From: Bacillota bacterium
GTDB lineage: Bacteria; Bacillota; Clostridia; Lachnospirales; Lachnospiraceae
Length of the DNA stretch: 64,000 nucleotides
Assembly (NCBI GenBank): GCA_023402845.1
Contig: JAEYFP010000066.1
Location: forward strand, 1 to 64,000
Direction of reading: 5' to 3'
The position numbers were made by a program, and so were the translations under genes. Below the pieces are notes generated by a model, which was given only the letters and a program-made list of their open reading frames with translations, was not told where the DNA came from and searched no databases. Shown one piece after another: positions 23,444 through 31,611 of the stretch (the stretch's first letter is position 1; every line of letters begins with the position of its first letter).

Positions 23444-24166
23444 TTAAATCCACCCGCCGTCTAATTGGATGATCTGGCCGGTAAGGTAAGTATTTCCCGT
23501 GCAGAGCTGCAGGACAAGTGCAGCGGCTTCCTCGGGCCTTCCCATACGGTCTGCCGGTATTTCGGAAACAATTTGGGAGAGATCCTCCTCTGAAAAATTG
23601 CGGTTCATATCGGTATCCATCATGCCGCAGGCGATTGCATTGACCTGAATTCCGCTTGGTGCCAGTTCCTTGGCGAGCGCGCGTGTGAAAGCATTCAGTC
23701 CGCCTTTGGAGGCGGAGTAGGCAACTTCCATGGAAGCACCGCAGCTTCCCCATACGGAAGAAATATTGATGATTTTTCCTGATTTTTTCTGAAGCATAAG
23801 TGGAATTGCGAGTTTTGAGCAGTAAAAGGCGGCATTTAAGTTTGTACCGATAACGGAATCCCAGCTTTCCGGAGGCATTTCGGAAAGCAGCCCGACATAG
23901 GAAATCCCCGCATTGTTCACAAGAACATCAAGCTCCGTGATTTCTTTAAACAGCAGTATGACAGCTTCATAATCGGAAAGATCGCCGATAAAAGTCTGAC
24001 AGGAAATCCTGCAGTCTTTTTTTAATTCCTCCGCAAGTATGGTCAGCTCTGTTTCGGAATGTCTGCAGGCGAGTATCAAATCATAGCCCTGTGCGGCAAA
24101 TACCTTTGCGATGGCTTTTCCGATACCGCGTGATGCACCGGTGACAAGGGCAGTTCGTTTTTTCAT
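23444..24166 (-). CDS. SDR-family reductase, probably EF-P 5-aminopentanone reductase (YmfI-like)
   Basis: 240 residues. NADPH motif TGASRGIG (9-16), NNAG (84-87), catalytic Ser137, Tyr150 and Lys154. The start at MKKRTALVTG follows GCGGAGG. The stretch SSVWGSCGASMEVAYSASKG strongly recalls Bacillus YmfI, which reduces 5-aminopentanone on elongation factor P, rather than FabG of fatty acid synthesis, and no fatty-acid genes lie nearby. The general SDR call is firm; the YmfI role is inference. It converges with the radical SAM gene. Confidence 0.85.
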   Translation of the reverse strand: MKKRTALVTGASRGIGKAIAKVFAAQGYDLILACRHSETELTILAEELKKDCRISCQTFIGDLSDYEAVILLFKEITELDVLVNNAGISYVGLLSEMPPESWDSVIGTNLNAAFYCSKLAIPLMLQKKSGKIINISSVWGSCGASMEVAYSASKGGLNAFTRALAKELAPSGIQVNAIACGMMDTDMNRNFSEEDLSQIVSEIPADRMGRPEEAAALVLQLCTGNTYLTGQIIQLDGGWI

Positions 24167-24383
24167 GTTAATTCCTCCGCAATGATAAAAAATCAATCAA
24201 TTACAACTGTCAATCATAAAAGAGTACGAGCTTAGTATACTATTATATATAGAAGAAATGCAATACAAAGCAGGGGAAGCAATTGAAATAACAGAAAATT
24301 AATGGTAAACTGAATTCGTATCCGCTGTTTGAGGGAAAATGGGAGATAGTATTTAAAACGGAGAAAACAGGAGGAAAAGAAAA

Positions 24384-25304
24384 ATGGGAGAATTATATGA
24401 TGTAATCATTGTAGGTTCCGGCCCTGCGGGAATGACGGCAGCAATCTATTCCAAAAGAGCGGAATTGAAGACATTGCTGATAGAGAAAAATTATATGGGC
24501 GGGGGACAGGTACTGAACACGTATGAAGTGGATAATTTTCCGGGCTTTCCGGGAATCAATGGCTTTGACCTGGGGATGAAATTTTCGGAGCATGTAGATA
24601 AAATGGGAGTGGAACGGCTGGAAACGGAAGTTCTGGGGATGGATCTTTCGGGGGCTGTCAAGATAATCGAGACGGAGAAGGGCACCTTTGAAACGAAGAC
24701 AGTCATTCTGACGAGCGGCAATTCCCCGCGCAAGCTTGCCGTGCCGGGTGAGGAACAGTTTGCGGGGATGGGTGTTTCCTACTGTGCGACATGTGACGGT
24801 GCATTTTTTAAAAACAAGGTAACGGTCGTGGCCGGCGGAGGAGACGTGGCCGTGGAGGATGCAATATTTTTGGCACGCGGTTGTACGAAGGTCTATTTGA
24901 TACATCGCCGGAATGAGCTCAGAGCGGCAAGGATTTTACAGAAGTCTCTATTTGAGACCCCTAATATTGAAGTAATCTGGGACAGTGTGGTGACGGAAAT
25001 CCGGGGCGGCAATAAGGTGGAGGAAATCGTCATCAAGAATGTGAAGGATCAAACCGAGCGTATAATTAAGACAGACGGAATTTTTGTTGCTGTTGGCAAT
25101 GAACCGAATGCTTCCTATATTGATATGGTAGAAACAGACAGGGGCGGTTATGTGACCGCGGCAGAGGATTGCAAGACAAGCGTGCCGGGTGTATTTGCAG
25201 CAGGTGATATCAGAAGTAAGCGCCTGCGCCAGATTACAACGGCTGTGGGCGACGGCGCAAATGCTGTCATGTCGGTACAGGATTATTTAATCGATATGGT
25301 ATAA
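24384..25304 (+). CDS. trxB: Thioredoxin-disulfide reductase
   Basis: 306 residues. The FAD-binding motif is GSGPAGMTAA at 11-20, the redox pair Cys134-Ala-Thr-Cys137, the nucleotide site GGGDVAVEDA, and the C-terminal FAD motif FAAGDIR. It transfers electrons from NADPH (or ferredoxin in some clostridial relatives) to thioredoxin. CAGGAGGAAAAG precedes the ATG. It is monocistronic, divergent from the SDR gene across 217 bp. Confidence 0.93.
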   Translation: MGELYDVIIVGSGPAGMTAAIYSKRAELKTLLIEKNYMGGGQVLNTYEVDNFPGFPGINGFDLGMKFSEHVDKMGVERLETEVLGMDLSGAVKIIETEKGTFETKTVILTSGNSPRKLAVPGEEQFAGMGVSYCATCDGAFFKNKVTVVAGGGDVAVEDAIFLARGCTKVYLIHRRNELRAARILQKSLFETPNIEVIWDSVVTEIRGGNKVEEIVIKNVKDQTERIIKTDGIFVAVGNEPNASYIDMVETDRGGYVTAAEDCKTSVPGVFAAGDIRSKRLRQITTAVGDGANAVMSVQDYLIDMV

Positions 25305-25345
25305 ATTTACAAACGGTTCTACCTGTTATTTTCCCATATATTTGG

Positions 25346-25374
25346 TTGACAAACATAGGTCAGTATGCTATATT
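25346..25374 (+). promoter_or_regulatory. Promoter of the NlpC/P60 gene
   Basis: TTGACA (25346-25351), 17-bp spacer, TATATT (25369-25374), 71 bp ahead of the start. Confidence 0.75.
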
Positions 25375-25444
25375 TTATTACAGATGTAACAAATTTGTAA
25401 TAAATGCAGTTGCGTTCAGGGTATAAATATTTGGAGGTCAATTA

Positions 25445-26950
25445 ATGAGGAAAGGTGTAACGAAGGTTGCAGCATGCTGTATAGTAAGCGCGTTGGCGAT
25501 GACAAGCTTTCCGGCTGTCTCGGTGGATGCGTCTTCCTTCTTTTCTTCTATTTTGCCGGCAGCAGGGGGAGCGTTGGCAACGGGAGAAGGTGTCTCAGTA
25601 CGGGATATTAAGGCTGGGATTGCAAGAAGTGCGGCAAAGCAGACAGCGGCGGCAACTCATTCAGTAATCACGGGTACGAACGGTACAAGCGGTGCTGCGC
25701 TCCAGATTGGAGCAAGCTCTGTTGTAAATATACCAGAAAAGGCGGAGACGCCGGCTTCAAAGGCTGTCAGCCAGTCAGCGACAGTAAACGGTACATCCGT
25801 AGTAGGCAGTGCATCGGAGGGAGCTCCAATCGCTGTTACGACAAATGTGGAAGCTGCAACAGCAGCCTCTGCTCCTGCGTCAGCAACAGATTCTATTTCG
25901 GAGAATAGTGCGGAAAAATCTGCGCCGGATGCGACAGTTTCGCAGAACGGAGTTTCACAGAATGCGGTTCCGTCAATCGAAATAAAACCTGAAGCGGCAG
26001 ATGTGGCTGAAGGTGAAGAAGATTTATCGGGTACGATCATCGCACAGGTCAGCAATTATGTTAATGTAAGGGCAACGGCCAGCGAGGAAGGCGAAGTTGT
26101 TGGTAAACTGTATAACAATTCCGCCGGTGAATGGTTAGGAAAAGAAGGCGACTGGTATAAAATTAAATCCGGCAACGTCGTTGGTTATGTAAAAGGCGAA
26201 TATGTTGTTACGGGACAGGCTGCGATTGAGTTGGCGGCAAAGGTAGGACATCGGGTCGCTGTAGTTGCGACAACGACATTGAAGGTTCGCGAGGAGCCCA
26301 GTATAGATGCTGCGGTTTTGGGTCTCGTGCCGAATGAAGACCGGCTGACCGTACTTGAGGAAACCGATGAGTGGTTAAAGGTATCCATTGAAGAAGGTGA
26401 CGGATTTGTTTCCAAGGAATTTGTTTCTGTTACGACGGAATTTGTACAGGCTGAATCTACAGCAGAAGAGGAAGCACGTTTAAAGAAGGAAGATGACGAT
26501 AGGAAGAAAGCGAATGCAGCTGCCGCACAGGCACAGAAGAAGAACAGCAGCAGTAGCTCATCCTCATCATCGGGCAAGAGTTCTTCCTATTCCGTATCGG
26601 GAAGCGGTACAGGATCATCGGTCGCAAATTATGCACTCCAGTTTGTAGGTAATCCGTATGTCTATGGCGGAACGAGTCTGACAAACGGAACGGACTGCTC
26701 CGGCTTTACAATGAGTGTTTATAAAAACTTTGGTGTATCTCTGCCGCACTCTTCGGGTGCACAGAGAAGTATAGGATATGATGTAGGCGGAATTCAGAAT
26801 GCACAGCCGGGCGATCTTGTATGTTATTCAGGCCATGTGGCGATGTATATCGGAAACGGTCAGATCGTACACGCAAGTACAGCTGCAACCGGCATCAAAA
26901 TATCCAATGCAAGCTACCGCCAAATCCTGGCAGTCAGAAGAATTTTCTAA
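25445..26950 (+). CDS. Secreted SH3b-NlpC/P60 peptidoglycan hydrolase
   Basis: 501 residues. A signal peptide covers residues 1-29 or so (cleavage near VSVDA). Residues 30-195 are a low-complexity Ala/Ser/Thr-rich linker. Two SH3b domains follow at about 200-258 (YVNVRATASEEGEVVG) and 270-335 (LKVREEPSIDAAVLG), then a charged, Ser-rich spacer. The C-terminal NlpC/P60 domain has the triad Cys418 (DCSGFT), His464 and His476. It cleaves peptide stems of peptidoglycan (gamma-D-Glu-diamino acid bond) during growth or separation. TTGGAGGTCAATT precedes the ATG. Confidence 0.94.
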   Translation: MRKGVTKVAACCIVSALAMTSFPAVSVDASSFFSSILPAAGGALATGEGVSVRDIKAGIARSAAKQTAAATHSVITGTNGTSGAALQIGASSVVNIPEKAETPASKAVSQSATVNGTSVVGSASEGAPIAVTTNVEAATAASAPASATDSISENSAEKSAPDATVSQNGVSQNAVPSIEIKPEAADVAEGEEDLSGTIIAQVSNYVNVRATASEEGEVVGKLYNNSAGEWLGKEGDWYKIKSGNVVGYVKGEYVVTGQAAIELAAKVGHRVAVVATTTLKVREEPSIDAAVLGLVPNEDRLTVLEETDEWLKVSIEEGDGFVSKEFVSVTTEFVQAESTAEEEARLKKEDDDRKKANAAAAQAQKKNSSSSSSSSSGKSSSYSVSGSGTGSSVANYALQFVGNPYVYGGTSLTNGTDCSGFTMSVYKNFGVSLPHSSGAQRSIGYDVGGIQNAQPGDLVCYSGHVAMYIGNGQIVHASTAATGIKISNASYRQILAVRRIF

Positions 26951-26956
26951 AACTAA

Positions 26957-27234
26957 GCAGTTATCTGCGAATCCATAAAATAAACGACGTCCTGAATGCT
27001 TGCATTCAAGGGCGTCATTTATTATCTGTAATAGGAAAGTGTTCCTATTACAGATAAACACTCCGTGCAGGATGCACACTCGCGCGTATAGTAGGATGTT
27101 GACTTTGTCAACCGCGCTCGGCGCTAGAGTTTGCCAAAGCAAACTCTTTATTCTAGATTCATAGGAATGCAAAACAGACCGAAGCCGGCGCAGCCGGTTG
27201 AGGTGTCCTCTGATTTGCATTCGCAGATAACTGC
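26957..27234. mobile_element. 278-bp MITE-like element with perfect 16-bp terminal inverted repeats
   Basis: The ends GCAGTTATCTGCGAAT (26957-26972) and ATTCGCAGATAACTGC (27219-27234) are perfect inverted repeats. Inside lie a perfect 16-bp hairpin at 27022-27057 (TTATCTGTAATAGGAA / TTCCTATTACAGATAA, loop AGTG), a smaller one at 26993-27009, a copy of repeat R3, and a GGAATGCAA / TTTGCATTC hairpin at 27172-27224 whose counterpart follows R1 copy 1. No ORF is present. The hairpin at 26993 could also terminate the NlpC/P60 gene. Confidence 0.65.
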
Positions 27235-27322
27235 GAACTCCCGCCAAGAAATAAATGGTACGATGTTGACTTTGTCAACCGCGCTCAGCGCGAAAAGTCT
27301 GCCAAAGCAAACTCTTTATTCT
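27095..27322 (+). repeat. Repeat R3, two direct copies (27095-27154, 27262-27322)
   Basis: A ~60-bp unit with two small palindromes, TTGACTTTGTCAA and AGTTTGCCAAAGCAAACT, ending CTTTATTCT. The two copies are about 88% identical and flank the right end of the inverted-repeat element. The second palindrome with its T-rich tail looks like a weak terminator and is directly followed by R1 copy 4. A fragment (GACTTTGTCAAACTCTTT) lies at 55550-55567. Confidence 0.7.
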
Positions 27323-27456
27323 TATATAGAAATTCCTGCGGATTTTCTATATAAGAAAATTTTATGCGTAGCTGCGCGCGCGGAATAGAAGCTGTGCTGC
27401 CGAAGTATTTGGCCGAGAGAGAGCACGAAGCACACTTTTATTTTGCATTCGCAGAT
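27322..27456 (+). repeat. Dispersed structured repeat R1, copy 4 (diverged)
   Basis: More diverged than copies 1-3, but both stems are kept by paired changes: ATAGA / TCTAT where copy 3 has ATAGG / CCTAT, and GAATAGAAG / CTTTTATTT where others have GAACAAAAG / CTTTTGTTC. It ends in GCATTCGCAGATA, the motif found at the ends of the 278-bp element. Confidence 0.8.
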
Positions 27457-27576
27457 AGCGGATGTTTCAATAAAAATCCCAATTTTCTCCTTGACAAATT
27501 TATCATTAGGCATCATGCACAAAACCTAAAAAAATCTCTCAGAAAATCGAAAAAAAGGAATCTTAAATGAAAAAAG

Positions 27577-27647
27577 ATATCCACAATTTTAAAAATGGAA
27601 GAGACCGAAAAATGGACTTATACACGAAGTTGTGCACATTATCCACA
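27577..27647 (+). other. Cluster of three DnaA-box-like sites next to an AT-rich tract
   Basis: ATATCCACA (27577-27585), TTATACACG (27618-27626) and a perfect TTATCCACA (27639-27647), all in one orientation. Starts are 41 and 21 bp apart, close to whole helical turns. An A/T-rich stretch of about 100 bp (27648-27740) follows. No dnaA, rpmH or other origin-associated gene is in the window, so this may be a DnaA regulatory or titration site rather than an origin. Confidence 0.4.
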
Positions 27648-27820
27648 TAAAAATGAAAAAAATTAAGAAATATTTTGAACAAATGTTTTGGCGAAAAATA
27701 ATAAAAAGCATAATTTGTAAAAAAATTAAAAAAAGACCATTGACAAACGCCGTCGAAATATGCTAGAGGATTTTTGGAAAACCCGCGTTTCTGAGAACGG
27801 AGTGAACAGGAACATACCCG

Positions 27821-27993
27821 GTTACTGTTCACGGGTGACATACACGACGTGTTTTTTGTGAGTGAAGCGAAGCGAAAGTCACAGAAAACCGGAGAATTGC
27901 AGCGCCAAAACGCTATCTTTGCGTTTTGTGTGCATTGCATAGCGTATCGCTGGTCGCGGAACTGCTGTATTTTACAGTGGAGTGAACAGTAAC
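27821..27993 (-). mobile_element. Repeat element R2, copy A (173 bp)
   Basis: Bounded by GTTACTGTTCAC and GTGAACAGTAAC, in reverse orientation to copies B (30054) and C (52801), with the same 173-bp length. Internal palindromes include AAAACGC...GCGTTTT. The flanks carry an imperfect direct repeat (GAACAGGAACATACCCG left, GAACAGTAACCATACCCG right). No ORF. It lies 40 bp ahead of the hpf promoter. Confidence 0.8.
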
Positions 27994-28033
27994 CATACCC
28001 GCCCGCAAAATACGGAAATTCAGTGTAATATAA

Positions 28034-28063
28034 TTGCAAATAACTCCGGAATTGTGGTATACT
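28034..28063 (+). promoter_or_regulatory. Promoter of hpf
   Basis: TTGCAA (28034-28039), 18-bp spacer, TATACT (28058-28063), 73 bp before the start codon. Confidence 0.6.
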
Positions 28064-28136
28064 ATATTTACATAAAAAATGCGCGGGTTGTGTTGATTTT
28101 TAACGGACAAGCGCAGGAATGAAAGGAGTGACTGGC

Positions 28137-28664
28137 ATGGAATTTATTATTGTCGGTAAGAATATTGATGTAACGGATGGTCTTAGAAGCGCTGTAGAAG
28201 ATAAAATAGGGAAGTTGGAGCGTTATTTCACACCGGATACAGAAATTCACGTAACGCTGAGTGTAGAAAAAGACAGACAGAAGATAGAGGTAACAATTCC
28301 GGTAAAGGGCAGCATCATTCGTTCCGAGCAGGTCAGCAATGATATGTATGTATCTATAGACCTTGTCGAGGAAATCATCGAAAGACAGCTTAAGAAATAT
28401 AAGAATAAGCTTGTTGACAGCAAGCATGGTGCCGGTAATTTCAAACAGGATTTCATTGATCGGGAGTACCAGGATGACGATGAGATTAAAATCGTCCGCT
28501 CCAAGAAATTTGACATTAAACCGATGTACCCGGAGGATGCCTGTGTACAGATGGAGCTTTTGGGACACAGCTTTTTCGTATTCTGCAATGCGGAGACGGA
28601 TCAGGTCAATGTCGTATATAAGAGAAAAGGTAATACTTACGGCCTGATTGAGCCTGAATTATAA
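28137..28664 (+). CDS. hpf: Ribosome hibernation-promoting factor, long form
   Basis: 175 residues. The N-terminal ~100 residues are the S30AE/YfiA domain (MEFIIVGKNIDVTDGLR), which binds the decoding centre. The C-terminal ~55 residues (KKFDIKPMYPEDACVQMELLG) form the dimerisation domain of the long HPF that makes 100S ribosomes in Firmicutes. The start at 28137 is 8 nt after AAAGGAG; the ATG at 28119 overlaps that site. Monocistronic, ended by a terminator at 28680. Confidence 0.95.
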   Translation: MEFIIVGKNIDVTDGLRSAVEDKIGKLERYFTPDTEIHVTLSVEKDRQKIEVTIPVKGSIIRSEQVSNDMYVSIDLVEEIIERQLKKYKNKLVDSKHGAGNFKQDFIDREYQDDDEIKIVRSKKFDIKPMYPEDACVQMELLGHSFFVFCNAETDQVNVVYKRKGNTYGLIEPEL

Positions 28665-28679
28665 GAATGACAGAAGGAC

Positions 28680-28715
28680 ATGCTCCTGTGCCGAAGCTGG
28701 CATAGGAGCATTTTT
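28680..28715 (+). terminator. Intrinsic terminator of hpf
   Basis: Stem ATGCTCCTGTGCC / GGCATAGGAGCAT with a short loop, then TTTTT. Further on, 28716-28893 has a second hairpin and an imperfect direct repeat but no gene. Confidence 0.85.
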
Positions 28716-28893
28716 GAGCCATCAGCTCAAAAATGCAAATGCGCACTCGCACACAAGGAATAGGGCAGCAATGCTGCCTGTGCTCGGCGCCCAGAAAATT
28801 CAGAGGAATTTTCTGATATGAGCCAATTTATCGGGGCCCGATCGTTCAAAAATGCAAATAAGCACTCGCTACACAAGGAAAGGACGATAAGCT

Positions 28894-29988
28894 ATGGACA
28901 ACAAAAAAAGTATTATGGATTACGAGACGGTGGCACTTGATGAGGAAAAATGCGCCCTTGTCATTATCGACCAGACGAAACTGCCATATGAGACAGTGAT
29001 GCTCACACTTACGGAGCTTAATGATATCTGGAATGCTATCTATCTGCTTCAGGTACGGGGAGCGCCGGCGATCGGCGTCGCAGCTGCCATCGGCATCTAT
29101 CTGGAAGCGAAGAAAATCCAGACTGAAGATTACAAAGATTTTTACAGGCAGTTTAAAAAGGCGAAGGAGTATTTGGATACGGCACGTCCGACGGCTGTAA
29201 ATTTGTCGTGGGCGTTGAACAGGATGGAACAGATTTGTATCAGGAACCGGGAAAAGCCCGTTGCACAGATTAAAGAAGCGCTTCATCAGGAGGCGCTTGA
29301 AATCAAACAGGAAGACACCTGGGTTTGCAAAATGATCGGAGAATACGGACTCTCCCTTGTAAAGCCCGGGGATGGGCTGTTAACGCACTGCAATGCGGGA
29401 CAGCTGGCGACAACCAAATATGGAACGGCAACTGCGCCGATGTATCTTGGGCAGGAGCGGGGTTATCATTTTAAAATTTTTGCGGACGAGACAAGGCCGC
29501 TTTTGCAGGGGGCCAGGCTGACCGCTTACGAACTGAAGGAGGCGGGGCTTGATGTGACGCTGATCTGTGATAATATGTCGGCTGCCGTTATGAAAAATGG
29601 CTGGGTAAATGCAGTGTTCGTAGGCTGTGATCGTGTGGCGGCAAACGGTGACGCAGCGAACAAGATCGGCACCTCGGTTGTAGCGGCTGTCGCAAACTAT
29701 TATCATATTCCGGTTTATGTCTGTGCGCCGACATCGACAATCGATTTAAGTCTCACTGACGGCAGTCTGATCCCGATTGAGCAGCGTCCGGAGGAGGAAA
29801 TCACGGAGATGTGGTATGAAAGACGCATGGCGCCGGAGGGAGTCAAGGTTTTTAATCCGAGCTTTGATGTAACGGATCATGAATTGATTTCTGCCATTAT
29901 CACAGAATATGGGATTGCGCGTGCGCCTTATGAGGATTCCTTTAAGAAAATCTTTGAAAAGAAAGTGGACGCAGAAATTAACTCTTGA
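28894..29988 (+). CDS. mtnA: S-methyl-5-thioribose-1-phosphate isomerase
   Basis: 364 residues. Family motifs are RGAPAIGVAAAIG near the N-terminus, HCNAGQLATTKYGTA with the catalytic Cys, and VGCDRVAANGDAANKIGT with the catalytic Asp. It isomerises methylthioribose-1-phosphate to methylthioribulose-1-phosphate in salvage of methylthioadenosine. Other salvage genes (mtnK, mtnBCD or the dihydroxyacetone-phosphate shunt aldolase) are not nearby, so the gene stands alone. AAGGAAAGGA lies 11 nt upstream. Confidence 0.93.
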   Translation: MDNKKSIMDYETVALDEEKCALVIIDQTKLPYETVMLTLTELNDIWNAIYLLQVRGAPAIGVAAAIGIYLEAKKIQTEDYKDFYRQFKKAKEYLDTARPTAVNLSWALNRMEQICIRNREKPVAQIKEALHQEALEIKQEDTWVCKMIGEYGLSLVKPGDGLLTHCNAGQLATTKYGTATAPMYLGQERGYHFKIFADETRPLLQGARLTAYELKEAGLDVTLICDNMSAAVMKNGWVNAVFVGCDRVAANGDAANKIGTSVVAAVANYYHIPVYVCAPTSTIDLSLTDGSLIPIEQRPEEEITEMWYERRMAPEGVKVFNPSFDVTDHELISAIITEYGIARAPYEDSFKKIFEKKVDAEINS

Positions 29989-30053
29989 ATCAGGTTCTTA
30001 CGCAGTTTAACAGCAAGTGCTAAGCTGCGTAAGAACGGTAACGTTTTTCCTAT

Positions 30054-30226
30054 GTTACTGTTCACTCCACTGCAAAATACAGCAGTTTTGCGACCAGCAA
30101 CACGCTATGCGATGCACACAAAACGCAAAGATAGCGTTTTGGCACTGCAATTCTCCGGTTTTCTGTGACTTTCGCTTCACTTCACTCACAAAAAACACGT
30201 CGCATATGTCACCTGTGAACGGTAAC
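30054..30226 (+). mobile_element. Repeat element R2, copy B (173 bp)
   Basis: Near-identical to copy C (52801-52973) and, reversed, to copy A. The ends are GTTACTGTTCAC and GTGAACGGTAAC. It is flanked by the direct repeat GAACGGTAACGTTTTTCCTAT (30033-30053) and GAACGGTAACGTTTTCCTAT (30217-30236), the right one overlapping the element end. It sits between mtnA and the butyryl-CoA operon promoter. Confidence 0.85.
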
Positions 30227-30266
30227 GTTTTCCTATCATTTTTTGTAGAATCCATAGATATAGTTG

Positions 30267-30295
30267 TTGCAAATGCACATCTGCTGTGATAAAAT
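30267..30295 (+). promoter_or_regulatory. Promoter of the thlA-etfA operon
   Basis: TTGCAA (30267-30272), 17-bp spacer, TAAAAT (30290-30295). The leader then has a 7-bp hairpin AAGTCCC / GGGACTT (30336-30356) just before the thlA ribosome site. No clear Rex operator was found. Confidence 0.65.
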
Positions 30296-30381
30296 TATGA
30301 ATGGCAACAATGACAAAAAAATAACAATCACTGCAAAGTCCCAATTTATGGGACTTCAAACAATTTCATGGAGGTATGAAT

Positions 30382-31560
30382 ATGTCAAAAAAGGTAGTAT
30401 TGGCAGGTGCCTGCCGTACCGCGATCGGTACTATGGGTGGCGCATTAAGCAAGACACCGGCTGCGGAGCTCGGTGCAATTGTAATTAAAGAAGCATTGAA
30501 CAGGGCGGGAGTTGCACCGGAGGCAGTTGATCAGGTATATATGGGCTGCGTAATCCAGGCAGGTCTTGGTCAGAACGTAGCACGTCAGGCTTCCATTAAA
30601 GCGGGGCTTCCGATTGAAGTACCGGCAGTTACGATGAATGTTGTATGCGGTTCGGGTCTGAACTGTGTGAATCAGGCTGCACAGATGATTATGGCAGGGG
30701 ATGCCGATATCGTTGTAGCGGGTGGTATGGAGAATATGTCTTTGGCTCCGTATACGGTTCCTCAGGCTCGATTTGGATATAGAATGAATAACGCTACATT
30801 GGTAGATACGATGGTAAACGATGCATTATGGGATGCCTTTAACAACTACCATATGATTACAACGGCCGATAATATTTGCCGTGAATGGAATCTGACACGC
30901 GAAGAGCTTGATGAATTTGCTCTTGATAGCCAGCAGAAGGCTTGTGCGGCACAGGAAAACGGTGCATTTGATAAGGAAATTGTACCGGTACCAGTAAAGG
31001 TTAAGAAGGAAACCGTACTGTTTACAAAGGACGAGGGTCCCCGTTCCGGTTCTACAATAGAAGGTCTTGCAAAGCTTCGCGCAATTAATCCGGACGGCTT
31101 CGTTACAGCGGGCAATGCTTCCGGTATCAACGATGGCGCGGCAGCCATTGTCGTGATGAGCGAAGAAAAGGCAAAGGAGCTCGGCGTGAAGCCGATGGCA
31201 ACCTTTACAGCAGGCGCACTTGCGGGTGTCAGACCAGAGGTTATGGGTATCGGACCTGTTGCAGCCACGCAGAAGGTATGTGCGAAAGCAGGCATGAAGG
31301 TAGAAGATTTTGATCTGATTGAAGCAAACGAGGCATTTGCGGCACAGTCTGTCGCAGTTGGAAAGGATCTTGGTTTTGATCTGAGCAAGCTGAATGTCAA
31401 TGGCGGAGCCATTGCGCTCGGACATCCGGTAGGTGCATCGGGCTGCCGTATTCTTGTTACACTGCTTCATGCAATGGAGGCGCGTGATGCAAAGAAGGGG
31501 CTTGCGACACTTTGTATCGGCGGTGGCATGGGCTGCGCGACGATCGTAGAAAGAGACTAA
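30382..31560 (+). CDS. thlA: Acetyl-CoA acetyltransferase (thiolase)
   Basis: 392 residues. Acyl-accepting Cys89 lies in NVVCGSGLNC; the C-terminal motifs are GHPVGASGCR (His) and CIGGGMGCA (second Cys). It condenses two acetyl-CoA to acetoacetyl-CoA, the first step of butyrate synthesis. The start is ATG 30382, 6 nt after GGAGGT; the ATG at 30376 touches the ribosome site. It is the first gene of a six-gene operon in pathway order (thlA-crt-hbd-bcd-etfB-etfA). Confidence 0.96.
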   Translation: MSKKVVLAGACRTAIGTMGGALSKTPAAELGAIVIKEALNRAGVAPEAVDQVYMGCVIQAGLGQNVARQASIKAGLPIEVPAVTMNVVCGSGLNCVNQAAQMIMAGDADIVVAGGMENMSLAPYTVPQARFGYRMNNATLVDTMVNDALWDAFNNYHMITTADNICREWNLTREELDEFALDSQQKACAAQENGAFDKEIVPVPVKVKKETVLFTKDEGPRSGSTIEGLAKLRAINPDGFVTAGNASGINDGAAAIVVMSEEKAKELGVKPMATFTAGALAGVRPEVMGIGPVAATQKVCAKAGMKVEDFDLIEANEAFAAQSVAVGKDLGFDLSKLNVNGGAIALGHPVGASGCRILVTLLHAMEARDAKKGLATLCIGGGMGCATIVERD

Positions 31561-31611
31561 TTTACTGTTTTGCATAAAACAGCAAATAGAACAATAAAAA
31601 GGAGAAAACGC

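Noticed and set aside
27742..27770. TTGACA followed by TATGCT, a possible promoter
   Set aside because: The spacer is only 13 bp, too short for a sigma-A promoter.
28680..28893. Possible SAM or other riboswitch ahead of mtnA
   Set aside because: Only simple hairpins and a direct repeat are seen; no SAM-I or other aptamer landmarks.
30296..30335. Possible Rex operator ahead of thlA
   Set aside because: ATAACAATC is present but the paired TTGTTA half-site at the right distance is not.
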